A stretch of DNA of 64,000 nucleotides from Diplonema japonicum (taxonomy: Eukaryota; Euglenozoa; Diplonemea; Diplonemida; Diplonemidae). The position numbers and the translations under genes are program-made. The stretch's first letter is position 1. The number at the start of each line of letters is the position of its first letter. Below are positions 1-12,370 of the stretch, piece after piece. The stretch spans positions 868,001-932,000 of the forward strand of contig OZ025648.1 in assembly GCA_964019335.1 (NCBI GenBank), written 5' to 3'. The notes beneath the pieces were generated by a model that ran no database searches, was not told the origin of the DNA, and saw only the letters and a program-made list of their open reading frames with translations.

Positions 1-534
1 CCTCATGCAGCTTGACACGAACTCGTATGGATGAAAACAAAAAAAAAAACAAACAAAAAAAAAAAGGTACGGTGTTGCAATGGCGGGCAGTATCACCCAC
101 CCGCAGTTGGCCCCCAGTGAGTCATTTGCGACCCTGATCCCGTTGACGGTGAACCCGGCGAGTGCGGATAAAAAGGGGGAGCAGCATCTTAAGGTGGCGT
201 TGAAGACGTCAGCAGGTGTTGGTTTCGGTCAGGCGATATGCCCATTGGATTTCATATGCCTGCCCGGAAGCGGTCTGAGCAAGGAAGACTTTCTCTCTGT
301 GTGGAAGGGGATCCAAGACGAGAAGCAGTTCGCACTCAACACCAACGTGCAGGCGACCGTCGACTCCGCCCTGCGCGGTGCGGGGTACAACTTCATAACC
401 TGCCGATCGGACCCTTCCACTGATGGCCTCAACGCTATGCAAGATCACTACTACTACAGTGTCTGCACGCTGACGGGGCATCAAATTGTTTTCGAAGTTG
501 CTTTCAGCTCGCTCTCGCACGCTTGCATGGTATG

Positions 535-572
<38 letters not shown>

Positions 573-646
573 TTTCGATCCGTTCGCAAGCATCCAACTA
601 CTCCGAGCTTGTTCAACAGCACATCCTTGGGCTGCAGATTGTGTGA
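1..646 (+). CDS. Beta-adaptin C-terminal appendage (partial, 5' end outside window)
   Basis: This is the 3' end of a large (beta) subunit of a clathrin adaptor complex, which sorts cargo into coated vesicles at the Golgi, endosome or plasma membrane. I read three exons: 1-24, 67-529 and 572-646. The introns at 25-66 and 530-571 start GTATG and are nearly all A. The product runs from a NSYG motif, matching the NSFGL start of the beta appendage. It continues through the appendage C-terminal subdomain with FLSVWKGI, equivalent to FLATWKDIP, and ends near an HILGLQIV helix. The exon-3 sequence supports the splice because it restores the final conserved helix in frame before the stop. AP-1 versus AP-2 cannot be decided from this end alone. 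The trunk and hinge lie upstream of the window. Confidence 0.85.
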
Positions 647-1138
647 ATTTGAAAAGAAAAAAAGGGGGGGGGGAAAGGGAGAGGGTATATATATAAAAAA
701 GGATTCGTGGGAAGGGTTTTTTTTTTTTTTTTTTCCCCTTTCTCTTTTCTTTTTTTTTAAAAGTAATCTGGTATGAAATAGATCCCCCCCCCCCCCCATT
801 TGGTGGGACCCTGTCTTTTTTTTTTCTTTCTTTCTTTTTTTTTAAAAAAAAAACTCTACACGCAATTTCTTTTTAAAGAAAAGGATTTCTGAGGGGAAAA
901 AAAAAAAGCAACACAAATCCTTTGTTCGGGATGGGGAGGGGTAGCCGCCATTAGGCGTTGTTATAAAAAGAAATTACTCTATCGATGTGTTTTTTTCTTC
1001 TTCTTTTCCTTCTTCTTTTTTTTTTCCAGTGTCTTTGTGCCCATAACCCCCCATTTTTTTTTTTTTTTCCCCCAGCTTGCTATTTATTGGATTTTTGTTT
1101 TGGGGAATAACAACGCACACAAATCTAGAGAGACTCCA

Positions 1139-1180
<42 letters not shown>
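647..1180. other. Gene-free homopolymer-rich spacer
   Basis: The stretch is made of T, A, C and G runs with short unique islands. I see no supportable gene or RNA in it. Confidence 0.7.
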
Positions 1181-1545
1181 ATGTTGCCCCGAATGGACAC
1201 GCTTTTTGTCCTTTCCCTGTGGGTTATTGGGGTTGTGAGTAACACAGGTGTTATGCTGGAGTCGGAGGGCGCGAAATTTCTGTCTAATAACAACACCCCT
1301 ATTACAAACAGCACCCCTTTTGCAACCCCTTCTGAAGATGGCGGGGATGACAGTGGGATGTCGATGGGTGTAAAGGTATGCCCCCCCCCCCACCCCACCC
1401 CCACGATCTCGTCACACAGGTGGTGATATTCCTGATAACGTATTTCCTCGCAATCGGCATGGGCATAGGAGGGGTCAAGGGCTACCGCCACGCACAGGGC
1501 GATAGCGAAACTGGCATGAAGAAATGGTTTTCCTTCGCGAAATAG
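1181..1545 (+). CDS. Small secreted/type I membrane protein, unrecognised
   Basis: Two exons, 1181-1375 and 1420-1545, encode 106 residues. The 44-nt intron starts GTATG, is C-rich and ends CACAG, in phase 0. The N-terminus (MLPRMDTLFVLSLWVIGVV) looks like a signal peptide. It is followed by a polar segment with two possible N-glycosylation sites (NNT, NST) around residues 35-45. A transmembrane helix spans about residues 66-85 (VVIFLITYFLAIGMGIGGV), and the short tail is basic and polar. This suggests a single-pass membrane protein with a luminal or extracellular N-terminus. I do not recognise a family. The ATG directly follows a 40-nt A-rich tract, as at many genes in this window. Confidence 0.65.
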
Positions 1546-1722
1546 ATACATCTTTTTTTTTTTTTTTTTTTTTTTTTAAGGGTGGTCCTCGAGTGGGATT
1601 TGCCCTTAAACATCGCCTTTTTTTTATCCTTCCTTTCTTTCCTCCTTTTTTTTTTTCTTTCCTTTCCTCTTTCCCCTCCCCCCTCCCCTAATTCCCATAC
1701 ACACTCCAGGACAAAAAAAAAA

Positions 1723-2551
1723 ATGTCCCGTCTTGCTCGCAAACTGGAAGCGTTAAAGTGCCCCTACACCTGGTCTGATGAAAACATCACTATTGGTAAG
1801 ATACGAGAGATGGTAATTTGGCTTGAAGACACGAAAATCAGGTGGCTCCCTGTCGAGGAAAGAGCGGGGCTGAGGACGGACGACGAGCGAGAATGGCTGC
1901 AAGCGTTCCTGAGATACTGCCAAGAGATTGGCTACACGAAGTCTTTCGGGATAGGGCTGGGTCTGGACTACGCCTCGGAACCGTCGTTTAGACAGTGTTT
2001 AGATTGGGTGGTGGGGAAGGCTGTGAGGTTCAGCTTTACAGACAACCATTCCAAATTCAACGAGGGACACGAAAAGTACAGAAGCATGGGGATGTGCAAT
2101 GTGACGAAAATTCAAGAAAGTGCAGGCGATGAGGATATTCAAAAATATGATGTTTCCGACACGGAGGGAATGACAGAAATTTGTACACGGGTTCTTAACA
2201 GCTTGAAGCTCCCTGAAGATACCGATCTTGAAACAGGGCTTTTCACCATTGCAAGGCTGTGCAACGATGCGTGTTCTTTCCTTGACCACAATCGGCCCAC
2301 CGCCCCTCCTTCTGTTGACGAAATGCTTAGTCACCTTCCCACAGAGCACGCCAAGAACCCAAAACTTGAAAAAATCTTGAAGCTGCTCCGCACGCTCTTC
2401 GTCTCTGACGCGAGAGAGCTCCAAAACAGAATATCTGAAATTATCTGCGAGCTGCAAGGGGTTACACACAATATTAAAACAGACGTCAGGTATGTAAAGA
2501 ATAATAATCACGTTACTTTCTCTTTACAGCGCCGGGGTTGTAGGGAGTTAA
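1723..2551 (+). CDS. RTRAF: RTRAF (hCLE/C14orf166/CGI-99) homologue
   Basis: This is a homologue of the RNA transcription, translation and transport factor. In animals RTRAF associates with RNA polymerase II and with the tRNA-ligase complex. Exons are 1723-2489 and 2530-2551, giving about 262 residues, slightly longer than the human protein. The match covers the whole length. The N-terminal KLEALKCPYTW and VIWLEDTKIRW correspond to KLTALDYHNP and IVWLEDQKIRH. The C-terminal LRTLFVSDARELQ corresponds to the conserved ELQTKINE helix. The end reads KTDVSAGVVGS after splicing, against KTDHRLGKVGR in human, which supports the last intron (GTATGT...TTTACAG). A pyrimidine-CAG site lies 13 nt upstream of the ATG. 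Confidence 0.85.
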
Positions 2552-2847
2552 ATGGAGGGGGGGGGGGGGGGGGGGGGGGAATCTTGCACTTCTTCATCTC
2601 TCTCTTTGCAAAACGAACTTTTTTTGGGGGGTATTATGTTTTTTTTTACTTATTAGGAATATCGGAATTAAAAAAAGAAAAAGAGGGGGGGGAAAAAAAA
2701 CACCATGTCAGAAAACAGACAGTGTTGTGGACATTATGTTTGATGGTTTTTTCTTTCGCATCCCCCCCCCCCCCCCCCCCCACCTTGAACCACAAAGTAT
2801 AAAAACGAAGAGGAAGGGGGTTGGGGGAGAGGGCAAAACCCTGCAAA
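2552..2847. other. Spacer with a 23-nt G run and a 20-nt C run
   Basis: Low-complexity spacer. A pure G run occupies about 2557-2579 and a C run sits near 2762-2781, capable of G-quadruplex and i-motif structures respectively. No gene is seen. Confidence 0.7.
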
Positions 2848-3558
2848 ATGCCTCATGTACTTGTGCCCATTGAGGATTTAGCAAGCGTGCAGGACTCGAA
2901 TGGAGCTGTACAGCAATGGCTGGATAGAGGGGCCTCAGCAACGCCTTCTGAAAAGAACAACAATGACACGAATAAAATGTTGGAACGGCACTTCACAACA
3001 GTGTGCAGGAGGAAGGAAAAGCTTGTGAAGGAAAAGGTGAGAAGGGTGAACGGCGTCAAGGTCATCGGCGGGCCGATAGACATCCTCGACCGATCCGGTA
3101 CCGCCACCAGCAGCTCACAGAAGTCAAAAAAAATCCGGTTGAGAGAAGGAGTCGCGAGGACAACCGGAGTCGAAGATGTAAGCTTCCCAACAACAGACGG
3201 GACACAAAGCCCCCTACCCCCCGTTTCAAAAAGACAGTCCCCTTCACCACCTTGCGATTTATGGTTTGATTTCACGTATCTTGACGATGCTGAATCGTCA
3301 ATTCCACCGAAACTGGTTCAATCATCACGGCCGCAGTGGAATTCCACTACTATTATTCATAGTGGGGTGCGGGGGGCGCTTCGCGCCCCCCGCATCGCTC
3401 CACTCCCTAAACACACCATCTCGTCTTCTCAAACAATTACCAACGCGCAACAATGGATGACCTTCAGGCAAACGCATGATAGTGCCGCGCAATCACTGAA
3501 CCTGCTAGCATCGGCGGTTACTGTGATGAGAAAACAAACAAAGTTGGGGAGCAGATAA
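2848..3558 (+). CDS. Basic hypothetical protein containing a GC hairpin insertion
   Basis: A single-exon reading frame of 236 codons starts at MPHVLVPIEDL. It is rich in K, R, S and P and has no domain I recognise. The first 80 residues contain a charged helical segment (MLERHFTTVCRRKEKLVKEK); the remainder looks disordered. Codons around 3335-3404 are made of inverted repeats, including a perfect 12-bp stem with a 3-nt loop, and read SGVRGALRAPRI. This local composition differs from the rest of the frame and looks like an insertion that kept the frame open. Coding status rests on frame length and on its position between genes only. Confidence 0.55.
   Translation: MPHVLVPIEDLASVQDSNGAVQQWLDRGASATPSEKNNNDTNKMLERHFTTVCRRKEKLVKEKVRRVNGVKVIGGPIDILDRSGTATSSSQKSKKIRLREGVARTTGVEDVSFPTTDGTQSPLPPVSKRQSPSPPCDLWFDFTYLDDAESSIPPKLVQSSRPQWNSTTIIHSGVRGALRAPRIAPLPKHTISSSQTITNAQQWMTFRQTHDSAAQSLNLLASAVTVMRKQTKLGSR
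3335..3404. repeat. Nested inverted repeats with a perfect 12-bp GC stem
   Basis: Positions 3335-3348 form the perfect palindrome AGTGGAATTCCACT. CCACTA at 3344-3349 pairs with TAGTGG at 3360-3365. TGCGGGGGGCGC (3368-3379) pairs exactly with GCGCCCCCCGCA (3383-3394) across a TTC loop, and AGTGG at 3361 can pair with CCACT at 3400. The cluster lies inside a reading frame. Confidence 0.9.
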
Positions 3559-3630
3559 ACTTTTTCTTTTCCAAGAAAAAAAAAAAGGTTTTTTTTTCAT
3601 CCCTGCCTCAAATAACAAGTATAGTAAGAA

Positions 3631-4242
3631 ATGCTCCGCTGGACTGGCGGTACGCGTGCAGAGCTTTCCAAAAGGCACGCCTTGGACAGCTTGGTTAACG
3701 ACAAACAGGTTGGCATGGGAAGGGCCCTGCGTGTTGAGGTTGTCGAACCCATAGAAGCCGCTTCGAGCAATGGGAGGTCGCTGAACAGAAACGGGTCGAG
3801 GAAGAGGAAGGAAGAGAATCTCGACATTCTGTCGATGTTCCCACCTAAGCCGAAGAAGCGCAAGCACCAAGTGCTGAAGCCTATCAGGAGCAACGCCGAG
3901 GAAGATATGTGTGAAGGGCCAATAACAGCCTTCCGCGAGGCTATCAGCTTGATCAAAGGTAGAAAGCCATCGAGGAAACAGGAAACCAACGCCGACTTAC
4001 AGTTCGGCTCAAACATCTACCACACACCAGGGATGAAGGCCTCGAACCCTGTCTCGCCTTCTTCTTTGTCCCTAGCCTCGTGGGAAACAACGCCACCATC
4101 TTTGTCCCCTGCCGCCCCGCAGTACATGACTGGTACTACAGATGACGGACTTATTGATAGACTTATCACAAATATACCAAGCATGCAGGACAGCAGCTCC
4201 GACCCACCGTCGCGTCCTGTTTCGCCTGACTGGTTTTGTTGA
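3631..4242 (+). CDS. Basic, probably nuclear hypothetical protein
   Basis: A single-exon 203-residue frame starts 72 nt after the previous stop. It contains lysine/arginine clusters (GSRKRKEE and PPKPKKRKH, the second a plausible nuclear localisation signal) around residues 55-80. A short predicted helix follows (ITAFREAISLIKGRK), and the tail is serine/proline-rich, ending SPDWFC. No domain is recognised. The next gene begins about 120 nt downstream after a pyrimidine tract and CAG. Confidence 0.6.
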   Translation: MLRWTGGTRAELSKRHALDSLVNDKQVGMGRALRVEVVEPIEAASSNGRSLNRNGSRKRKEENLDILSMFPPKPKKRKHQVLKPIRSNAEEDMCEGPITAFREAISLIKGRKPSRKQETNADLQFGSNIYHTPGMKASNPVSPSSLSLASWETTPPSLSPAAPQYMTGTTDDGLIDRLITNIPSMQDSSSDPPSRPVSPDWFC

Positions 4243-4359
4243 GCTATCGAACGGTGTAATTACTTATGCCATCAATCTTCCATTATTTTCTTTTTATTCT
4301 CTTTCTTTTATTGGGGGCTTTTTTTTTGTTCTTTCACAGTGGGCCCTCCGGGTGGCAAG

Positions 4360-7300
4360 ATGTCGCAAGACGATGAGATGGAGGAAGAGGTGTACCCCAT
4401 CAACCTCGACATCGTGCGGTTCAGCTTGCACGCCTTCCACAACACTTTTAAGACTGACATGTCCAACGTGGACGCCATGTCTAGGACAATCATGCAGAAG
4501 GACTACCCTCGAGAGTCATGGAAGAGGGCCTTCAAGATGTTGTGCGGCATGAACGAGGACGCTGATCTGGAAAACTGGTCTGACCTGGGGTTCTCTGTGG
4601 GCGTGCAGGACTACAGGTTCAGGAACTTCTTCGCAGCCGTAGACCCTGAGCACGTTGATGACATCGAAAAGAATACAAGTCTCGCCTTGGACGAGACCCT
4701 GGACAGCAAAAGGGATATTCTGACGTGCATTGACGAAGTGACAGAAGAGCTTTGCCGGAAGTATCCCCTCGCTGTTTATGAGGACTGGGCAGGGGACTTC
4801 CCTCGGGCTCTTGAGGAGGGGCCTTTCATGGACGAAACCGGCGAAATTGTCAGACAACTCCCCCCTCCACCGCCCCCGCAGGACCCTGTTAAGGAACACG
4901 AACCCGAACCTGAACCTGAACAAGAGGATGAAGAAGAGCCTTACACTGAGACACCCGAGTTAAAACGAAGGTGGCTGCATTACTTCTACGACCTCCCTTC
5001 CGTCGCGTCATCGGGGCCTGCTGACGAGAAGAGAATCGAGTCCCTCTCTGAAGACCCTCGCCCCACCGTCGAGATCCTCACCGAGCTGGCCATTCAATAT
5101 AACGTCCCCGACGATGAGAAGTGGGAATACGAAAAGCGGCTGCGAAACAGCGCGGAGGACATCAAGAACGACTACGAGTTAAGGGTGCAAGAGTTCTTCA
5201 GCACTCACGCCCCCGATGCAAGGTCGCCGGATGCCGTCGCGGGCCACGTAGAGTACGTGATAAAGAATGACCTGTATGACAAGGAGTTCTGGCCTGCACT
5301 TTACTTGAAACACGGAGTGGACCCGAAGAAGGTATGGCCTGGCTCACGGCTACCAGGGGCACCCTTGCCAAGGGCTCCTGACGAGGGTGCTAAGAAGAAG
5401 AAGAAGAACTCGAAATCTTCGAGCTCGTCGTCAAGCTCACACCACACGAAGGAGAGCGTGAAAAAGAGGAAGGACAGCACATTGTCTGCCCGGGGGCATG
5501 CTGCGGCGCCTCTGCCAAGATCACCGCCTCGGAACCCATCTCAGCCACCCTCGCTGCCGCCTTCAGTAGTGCAGCAACCACTGCCCAGGTCGCGTCGTTC
5601 AAGCATGGCCGGTGACAACCTAGACCGCCCGCTTCCCCTATCCCGCAAGAGCAGCGCGGCTTCTCATGCGAGCAAAGCATCTCTCTACAGCACGCTCTGC
5701 ATCCCAGGTGTCTTTGCGTTCCGCTCTTTGAACTTCTCTGATATCAAGAATCCCGAGTCCTTAGAGCGTCTCGAAGCAGCTGCCAAGTGGGACATCTCTA
5801 AAGCCTTCTCGCACGACGACGTGGTCGTCGACAGCATGAAGGGGGCTCCCCTGTGCCTTGAGTTCCATCTGCGCGCGAGCAGCGACAAAGCCAAACACAT
5901 CCACGCCTTTGCAAACGATGCGCTGCAGAAGATGGGGATCACTTTCCCGAGTTTATCACAGGAGTACAGGCAGCTCACAGGAGTCGAGCCCAACATGAAC
6001 ATCGACTACGTGAGGACTGTGGTGCGACCGCCGATTTCTATTGAAGCGCACCAAGAAAACATAAAGCGTGGTGGCAGGGAGGAGTTGAAAGAGAAGCTAG
6101 AGTTCTTCCATGTGAAACACGCACCTGCAGAGGACTTCAAGAACGTGGACGCGCTGATGAAACAGTCGCAACTGGACGAAGAAGGCCTGTTCACAGCTCT
6201 GTATTCGCGATATGGGTTGGGTACGTATGACGGCCGCTACAGCGGTGCCGACTGGAAAGGGCGAGATGCAGGCAGCTCACAGCAGCCAGTGGCCTCGGAC
6301 GACGAGCGGCTGCGCAGGCGCTTGACGGATTTCTACATGACACACAACCCCTCTGAACTGTACAAGGTCGAGCTGGCCATGCAAGCAGGCCTGTCCGAGG
6401 ATGTTCTTTTTGCCCGTTTGCACAAAAGGTACGGAATCATGATGTCTGATGTGCAAACACCCTCTGCTACACCGCCAGTGGTCTCGGCAGCACCTATTAT
6501 GGGGCTGCACCAGACAAACGAGGACATTGCCCGCAAGGAGCGCAGCCTCTTTGAGGAGGCAGCAAACCTCGAAACACGAGAACGCATCCTTTTAGAGCGC
6601 GAACGTGCCATGGAGAGGGCCAACGACGAACGATTGCGGGTGGCACAGACACGTGACGATGCCCTGCGGGACTGGGAACGGCAGCTGCAGGCAAGGGACG
6701 ACAACGTGAGGCAGAGGGAGCAGGCCGCCATGCAGCGGGAAATGGTACTCGAGCAAAGCAAGTACAACCAGCCTCATGAACCGTCAGAGCTATCTGCTTA
6801 CAAGGAAAGGGAGATGCGTTTGGAAGATCGGGAGAACCGGCTACAAACGAGGTGGAGAGACGTAGCCGAGAAGGAGATACATGTTGCAGAGAAGGAAGCT
6901 GTAGTACGTGCGCAACAAGATACACTAGAAAGGGAGCAGCGCAACCTGAAACACTCTCGATCGATTTCGCCCACGCTTGAGCGCTCGAAGGTCTATGAAC
7001 AGGAGGAGAAACTGCGACGCCTGGGGGACAGGCTAGACAAGCAGCTGAAGCAAGTAAAAGAGAAGGAGGAGGAACTTCGGAACAAAGAGTACGCGCTCAT
7101 TGAGAAGGACTCAACGATGAAGATGGTTTCCATGCAGTCGCCGGGTAGGGCTGCTGCGGACAGCATCATCGCCGAGCAGCTGAGGGCACTGGAAGAACGT
7201 GAAAAGGCAATAACCGCAAAGGAGATTGCTCACATAACGTCCACACTACGCAACAGCAATGACAACTCGAAAGAGCAAATGCTGGACGCGCGTGAGAAAC

Positions 7301-8542
7301 AGCTCGACGATCGTGCCACCATGCTAACAAGAAGGGAGAGCGATCTGGAACACGCCACCCTGATGCACGAGGAAGATGTGAAGCTCCGAGAGTCACGGCT
7401 GCAGGATAGAACAATCCGCTTAGAGGCCCGCGAACAAGACCTCATGGAGCAGACAGCAGCGGCAGATGCAAAGGAGCGTAGAATGCTCCTCGGAGAGCAG
7501 AGCGCAGCGATATCACTCAAAACACGAGAATTCGAGGAACGAGCACGCGAGCTCGAGATGAGAGAGCGCCTTTTGCAAAGCAGAGAAACGGCAATAAAAC
7601 AGAAAGAGCAACAGGTATGTCATTACTACCATTATACACTTATCACTTATCTTTGCAGCTCGTTGAGTCGGAGCACGATAAACTAGCCGCGATATCTGCC
7701 GAAATGGCGGCGATGGCAGAACGGGAAAGGCTTCTGACGGCCGGAGAGGACGAGCTGCGGAGGATGAGTTACGAAGACGAAGACAAACGCAAACAGCTGA
7801 TAATGTCACAAGAGGAACTGACGAAAAATGCCAGGAGACTCGAGGAGCGTGAGCGGGACCAGGACAGAAGAGAGGTATGACCCTTTGAAATAATATAAAA
7901 AAAAAAACAAACCGAACAACAAAACAGGCACAACTCGCTACTTCAATAGACGAGGTTGGTAAAAAGGAAATCTTATGCAGAGCAGATGCTGATGAGATCC
8001 GGCGTCTTGAGGAAAGAATTAGAGAACTACAAGTCGATGCCGAAAGGAGACATCAAGGCGTCAGCGTGCAGGAAAGAGAATTGAGGGAACGCGAGGAGAA
8101 GCTGATAATGCAGGAAGCCATGGTCGAGGAACACGAGAGGATACTGAAAAGGAAAACGGAACAGCAAGAGAAGAAGCAACGGCACATGGAAGACATGGAA
8201 GCCTCCTTCAAGCGAAAGGAAGAGCTGGTCGCGCAGACCCTCCGTGAGATCGACAGGAAAGACGAACAAGAAGAGAGGCTGCACCACAGGCTGAGCAGTT
8301 TGAAAGAACGTGAAGACAGGCTGTTAGAACGAGAATCCCGCGTCTACACCGCCACACCCCCTCGTGCCCCCAAGTACTCTCATTACGCCGGTACTATCTC
8401 TCCTACTCGAAAACTCCCTGTTTCTGGTGGGTACACTTCCAGCATACAAGCTGATCTGGACTCGATTAGGGACAGCTTGGCCTCATTGACACCGCGTGAC
8501 GCTCCTTTTTCTGATTTAGTCTCGCCGAGGCTGCGGCATTAG
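4360..8542 (+). CDS. Large repeat-plus-coiled-coil protein
   Basis: Three exons (4360-7614, 7659-7874, 7928-8542) encode about 1361 residues. Both introns are phase 0 and start GTATG. The N-terminal half carries several copies of a roughly 45-residue helical module of the pattern FY..H.P....V......E..F..LY.KYG. The clearest copies begin near residues 201, 272, 574 and 650, with a weaker one near residue 16. The same kind of module occurs in kinetoplastid proteins (from memory). A proline run and a poly-Lys/Ser stretch (about residues 345-370) separate the copies. From about residue 730 to 1320 it is a continuous coiled coil built on RE..L.ARE heptads. The tail is Ser/Pro-rich. A cytoskeletal or basal-body role is possible but not shown. 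A CAG acceptor-like site lies 20 nt before the ATG. Confidence 0.8.
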
Positions 8543-8889
8543 AGACGACAACCTATAAGAAAAAAATAGATATGGCCTGTGCCGTCCTAGTTAGATGTCC
8601 CCCTCTTCCCTCGAACTTGGACACGGTTATTATGAACATAATATTTTTTTTTTCTCTTCCTCTTTTCTTTTTTTCTTTCTTTCTTTCTTTCTTTTCTGAA
8701 CTGCTAAAAAAAAAAAAAGAGAATATTAATGTACACTTCCCAATTTGTTCTATTTAGATTCCTCCCCCCCCCCCCCCCCCCGCTCTTCTCCCCCCTCTTT
8801 GTCGTGTATTTCTTTGTTTGTTAAAAAATATTTTTTTCTGACGGTTGTTGAATTCTACCAGAAACAAAGGAAAGGTGGCATGTGATGGA
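8543..8889. other. Homopolymer-rich spacer
   Basis: It contains T/C tracts, a C run near 8762-8781 and the probable 5' leader of the next gene, with a CTACCAG site at 8855-8861. No other feature is seen. Confidence 0.6.
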
Positions 8890-11800
8890 ATGAGTTCGCT
8901 TACACGGGAGAAGCCACGGGTGTTCGTGTATGATGAACACGATTCATGGCCGCTCATTGAGGGGCAGGTTGCGAATCCTGCGGAAGGGTTCTACATGGTG
9001 ACGATGCCCAACAACGGTAAGAAGTACAGCATCAAGAGACTGAATTTCAACTTCGACAGCGGGTCAGTACCGAGCCCCGGGACCAAGCCCCACCTACACC
9101 CTTACCTGCACATTAAGGTTATTAATGTAGATATCGTTAGAGACTCGAAAGACCTTCGCACAAAATTAGAAACATGGGTGCATAGCCTTTACGGGGCAGA
9201 ATATCTTGTAATCCTTGTCCACCCTACTCTGGTTCAGCATAGGGAACACACTCCTAAGGAAGCAAAAGGCGGTGTTGTTGAAGCGTTGTTTTCAAAGAAG
9301 AATCCTGTCGATGCTGCCCGGCAAAGGATACAAGACATGGATTCCAAGCTGCGGGAGAAGTTCCGCACATTCTGCTGGGGCACGAGGGAAGCGGCAGAGG
9401 TCCCCACGGAGATACGGAAGCTCGTCTTCGCAACTTTCGACGCAAGACTTCAAAACTGCTTCAGAAACGCGAACGACCTGAAAAAAGACTGGGACAACAA
9501 CCCGAAGCTCTGCCCTTACATCGCCATCATCGACGAGATAGGCATGATCCTTCTACAGTTCGGCATGCGTGACGAAGCAGCCTGCACCTACGGCACACTG
9601 ACAAGGGAACTAGAAGACATGCACTTCCCCAACCCTGTCTTCGGTCTCTCCTTCGGCGACAAGGTCATCGACCCAATGTATGTACCAGACGCGAGTAAGG
9701 TGGCACAGCTGTTCCTGCTAGACCAAACACGGCGGGAGGATATTACATCATCACTGCGATCGGCCTCAGGGCAGCTCAGCGAAGTGGAGGTACGGGTGTT
9801 CATCTTTGTGAGCCAATGCACATGCTGGATGCCACCCAGCAAAAAAACCCCGAAGAAACTAAAGGAGAAATTCGAGCAGTGGCTGCAAGGTTTGGTGGAG
9901 CTCATGGAAAGAAGGAACATCCCTGCCCCGAACATAGAGGCCACCAAGTACACGATACAGATCTCCTTCTCTCAAATGGTCACATCGTGGGAGAGGAAGA
10001 AGCACGCGAGAAGCGATTCTTCACAAATCGACCTTGACCTGTCGGGTACCGTCACAGGTGAGACATCGCCGATACAATGCACGAGCCCCAAAACACAAGA
10101 AGCACCAACGTTTCAAATACACGAACCAGATGCCATCTCCGAAGCGGGCGTCCCTGGCCTAAACAACATGCATCACCTAGCAGCCGGCGGATTGGGAGGA
10201 ACATGGGGAAGCCCTGCACCATCCTCAGGCCAGTCACTGGTCGGAGACACAGCTGCCTTCTTTGACTCAACGAACAGGTACGAGTATACATCGATGAGAC
10301 ACGCTATCGAATGCACGCATATTGAAGTGCTTCTTGAGGCACGGGTCTCGTTCCTGAACCTTGGAAGGTACTTCAACTTAAAGATCCCCCGCAACGTGAC
10401 ACCAGACGACGTAGGGGAGGAGATCTTCACCGACCCGTCCGAGCTTTCCTTCACTGTGCAGGACGAGGGAGCCCCCTTCAACATGGAGGGTCTCAAGAGC
10501 CAGAAGGAGTTCGAGGAACATTACATCGCACTCACATTACACAACATGAGAGGATGCAAAGGCCACCTCATGCGCGGGCTAGAATGGGACGTTGCCCCCG
10601 CACTGGTTTCAAGGGGTTACCTCTCAGTGGCGTACGATCTCATCCGATCGCAAGCCGAGTACTACGCAGCACTGAAATGGGTGGATTTATCTATAAGAGC
10701 GAGAAGACTGGCCTTGGTGTGCCTCGCTGCCATGAAAGATGAGTACTCCACGGCATGGATCTCAACAGCGCTGTCGGTGATCTCAGAGTCGGAAAAAAAA
10801 ATTTGCAAAGAAGAAAAAATTGTACTGTGGAACTCATTGAAAACCAGGTTGGCACACATACCGAAAGGCCACGAGTTCCCTTTGCTGTCTCTTGCACGGA
10901 TAGAATCGATCAAAGTCGTGGAACAAGCAAGGCTTGTGAAGCTCAAAATCCAGTTCAAGATCAACGCGCCTTCCGAAGGTGTCATCGACGACCTCAGCAT
11001 GAAGCTCATGGAAATACCTGCGGTAGACGAGGCCTCTCGAAAATACGCATCGTTCGAAGCATCGCTGTCAGGACTATCCTTCACAGGCAACGAAGAGAGC
11101 CTCGAAGCCACTCTCGTAGGAGAACCCCTCCAACCGGGAGACTACAAAATAACGCTTATGACGATCAGTGTAGAAGGCATGGTGTTGCGACAATCTCTCT
11201 CAGAAGAGGAATGCATACTTATCGACCAGACCCTCATGACAGGAACCGAAGAGGAGTCGAAACTGACTAAAATCACCGATAAAATCACGGTCCATGTTGA
11301 TAAACTAGAACCCCTTGTGAAACTGTCCATAGAAAGAGGCGTTCACCCTGTAGAACACATGTTTGAAGGATCGTGTGAAGCGGCTGTGTTAACCATGAAG
11401 ATCAACGGTGAGCTCCCTGAACTGAAGGAATGGGAAGGGCTGTCGACATCAGAGTCCCCTAAAGGGCTTCCGAGCAAAACCTTCAGCGGAGACGAGTTAG
11501 CCATGACGCACGACAGCTGTGTTACCGCTCCTCAGGTGGTTAGTTTGCCTGACGTGACACCCCCTGATGGCTGTGTCGGGTACCTCACCTTCGACACTCA
11601 GGACGAGCACAATGCTGTCATCGACTACTTCGACACTACTGGCTGTGATGACAAATCGATCCCTTTGATGATCACGTCGCGTGATGGGCACTCCATGTCC
11701 TTTGTACCTCCGGAGGCGGCTGTCCTCTCTTCAGACAGCGTACACACTGTGCCAATAGACGGCCTGCGTTCGACCTTTGCTGTTGTTCCTAAAGACACAG

Positions 11801-12334
11801 CGACCAACACAGCGGGAGGGGAGTGGAAAATCCGGATCCCTGTGAACCCAGTTTTGTGCGGGAGGAAGCTCGGCGTGAGTTTTCTTCACACGCTGCCTCA
11901 GATGGTTGTGGTATGGCAGAAAAAAAAAGGAAAAAAAAAAACACAAAAAAATAGGAGTCCCCTGTCTTGGCATCTACATGCGTTCTCCCGGTTCCTTTCA
12001 CGATGCCGTTTAAGGTCTGCATGCACGCGAGACCGGACGAGACACGAGTTTTTGCCAATGTATGTGAACAAAAAAAAAAAACTTTTTTTTTTTTAAACAA
12101 ACATAAAAGGCAATGTTCGAGAACCAGCTTCCCTTCAAAGTCAGACTTCTCTCCATCGAACCTGTCATGCCCGACAGCGAGCCCTACGGCAGTGTCGGCG
12201 ACAATCGCTACGAGGTGGTGAGGAACAAAACGTGTGCTGGGATCGTACTGGGCCCGAAGGAGGGCTATGCCAAGGCCCTGTCCTTGCAGTGTGGGAAGAA
12301 TGAGGTAGCTAGCAAGATGTGCGAGTATGAAACC

Positions 12335-12370
<36 letters not shown>

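Noticed and set aside
4243-4360. Intron joining the 3631-4242 frame to the coiled-coil gene
   Set aside because: The CAG at 4337-4339 looks like an acceptor, but no GTATG-like donor precedes the stop at 4240; a trans-splice acceptor explains it better.
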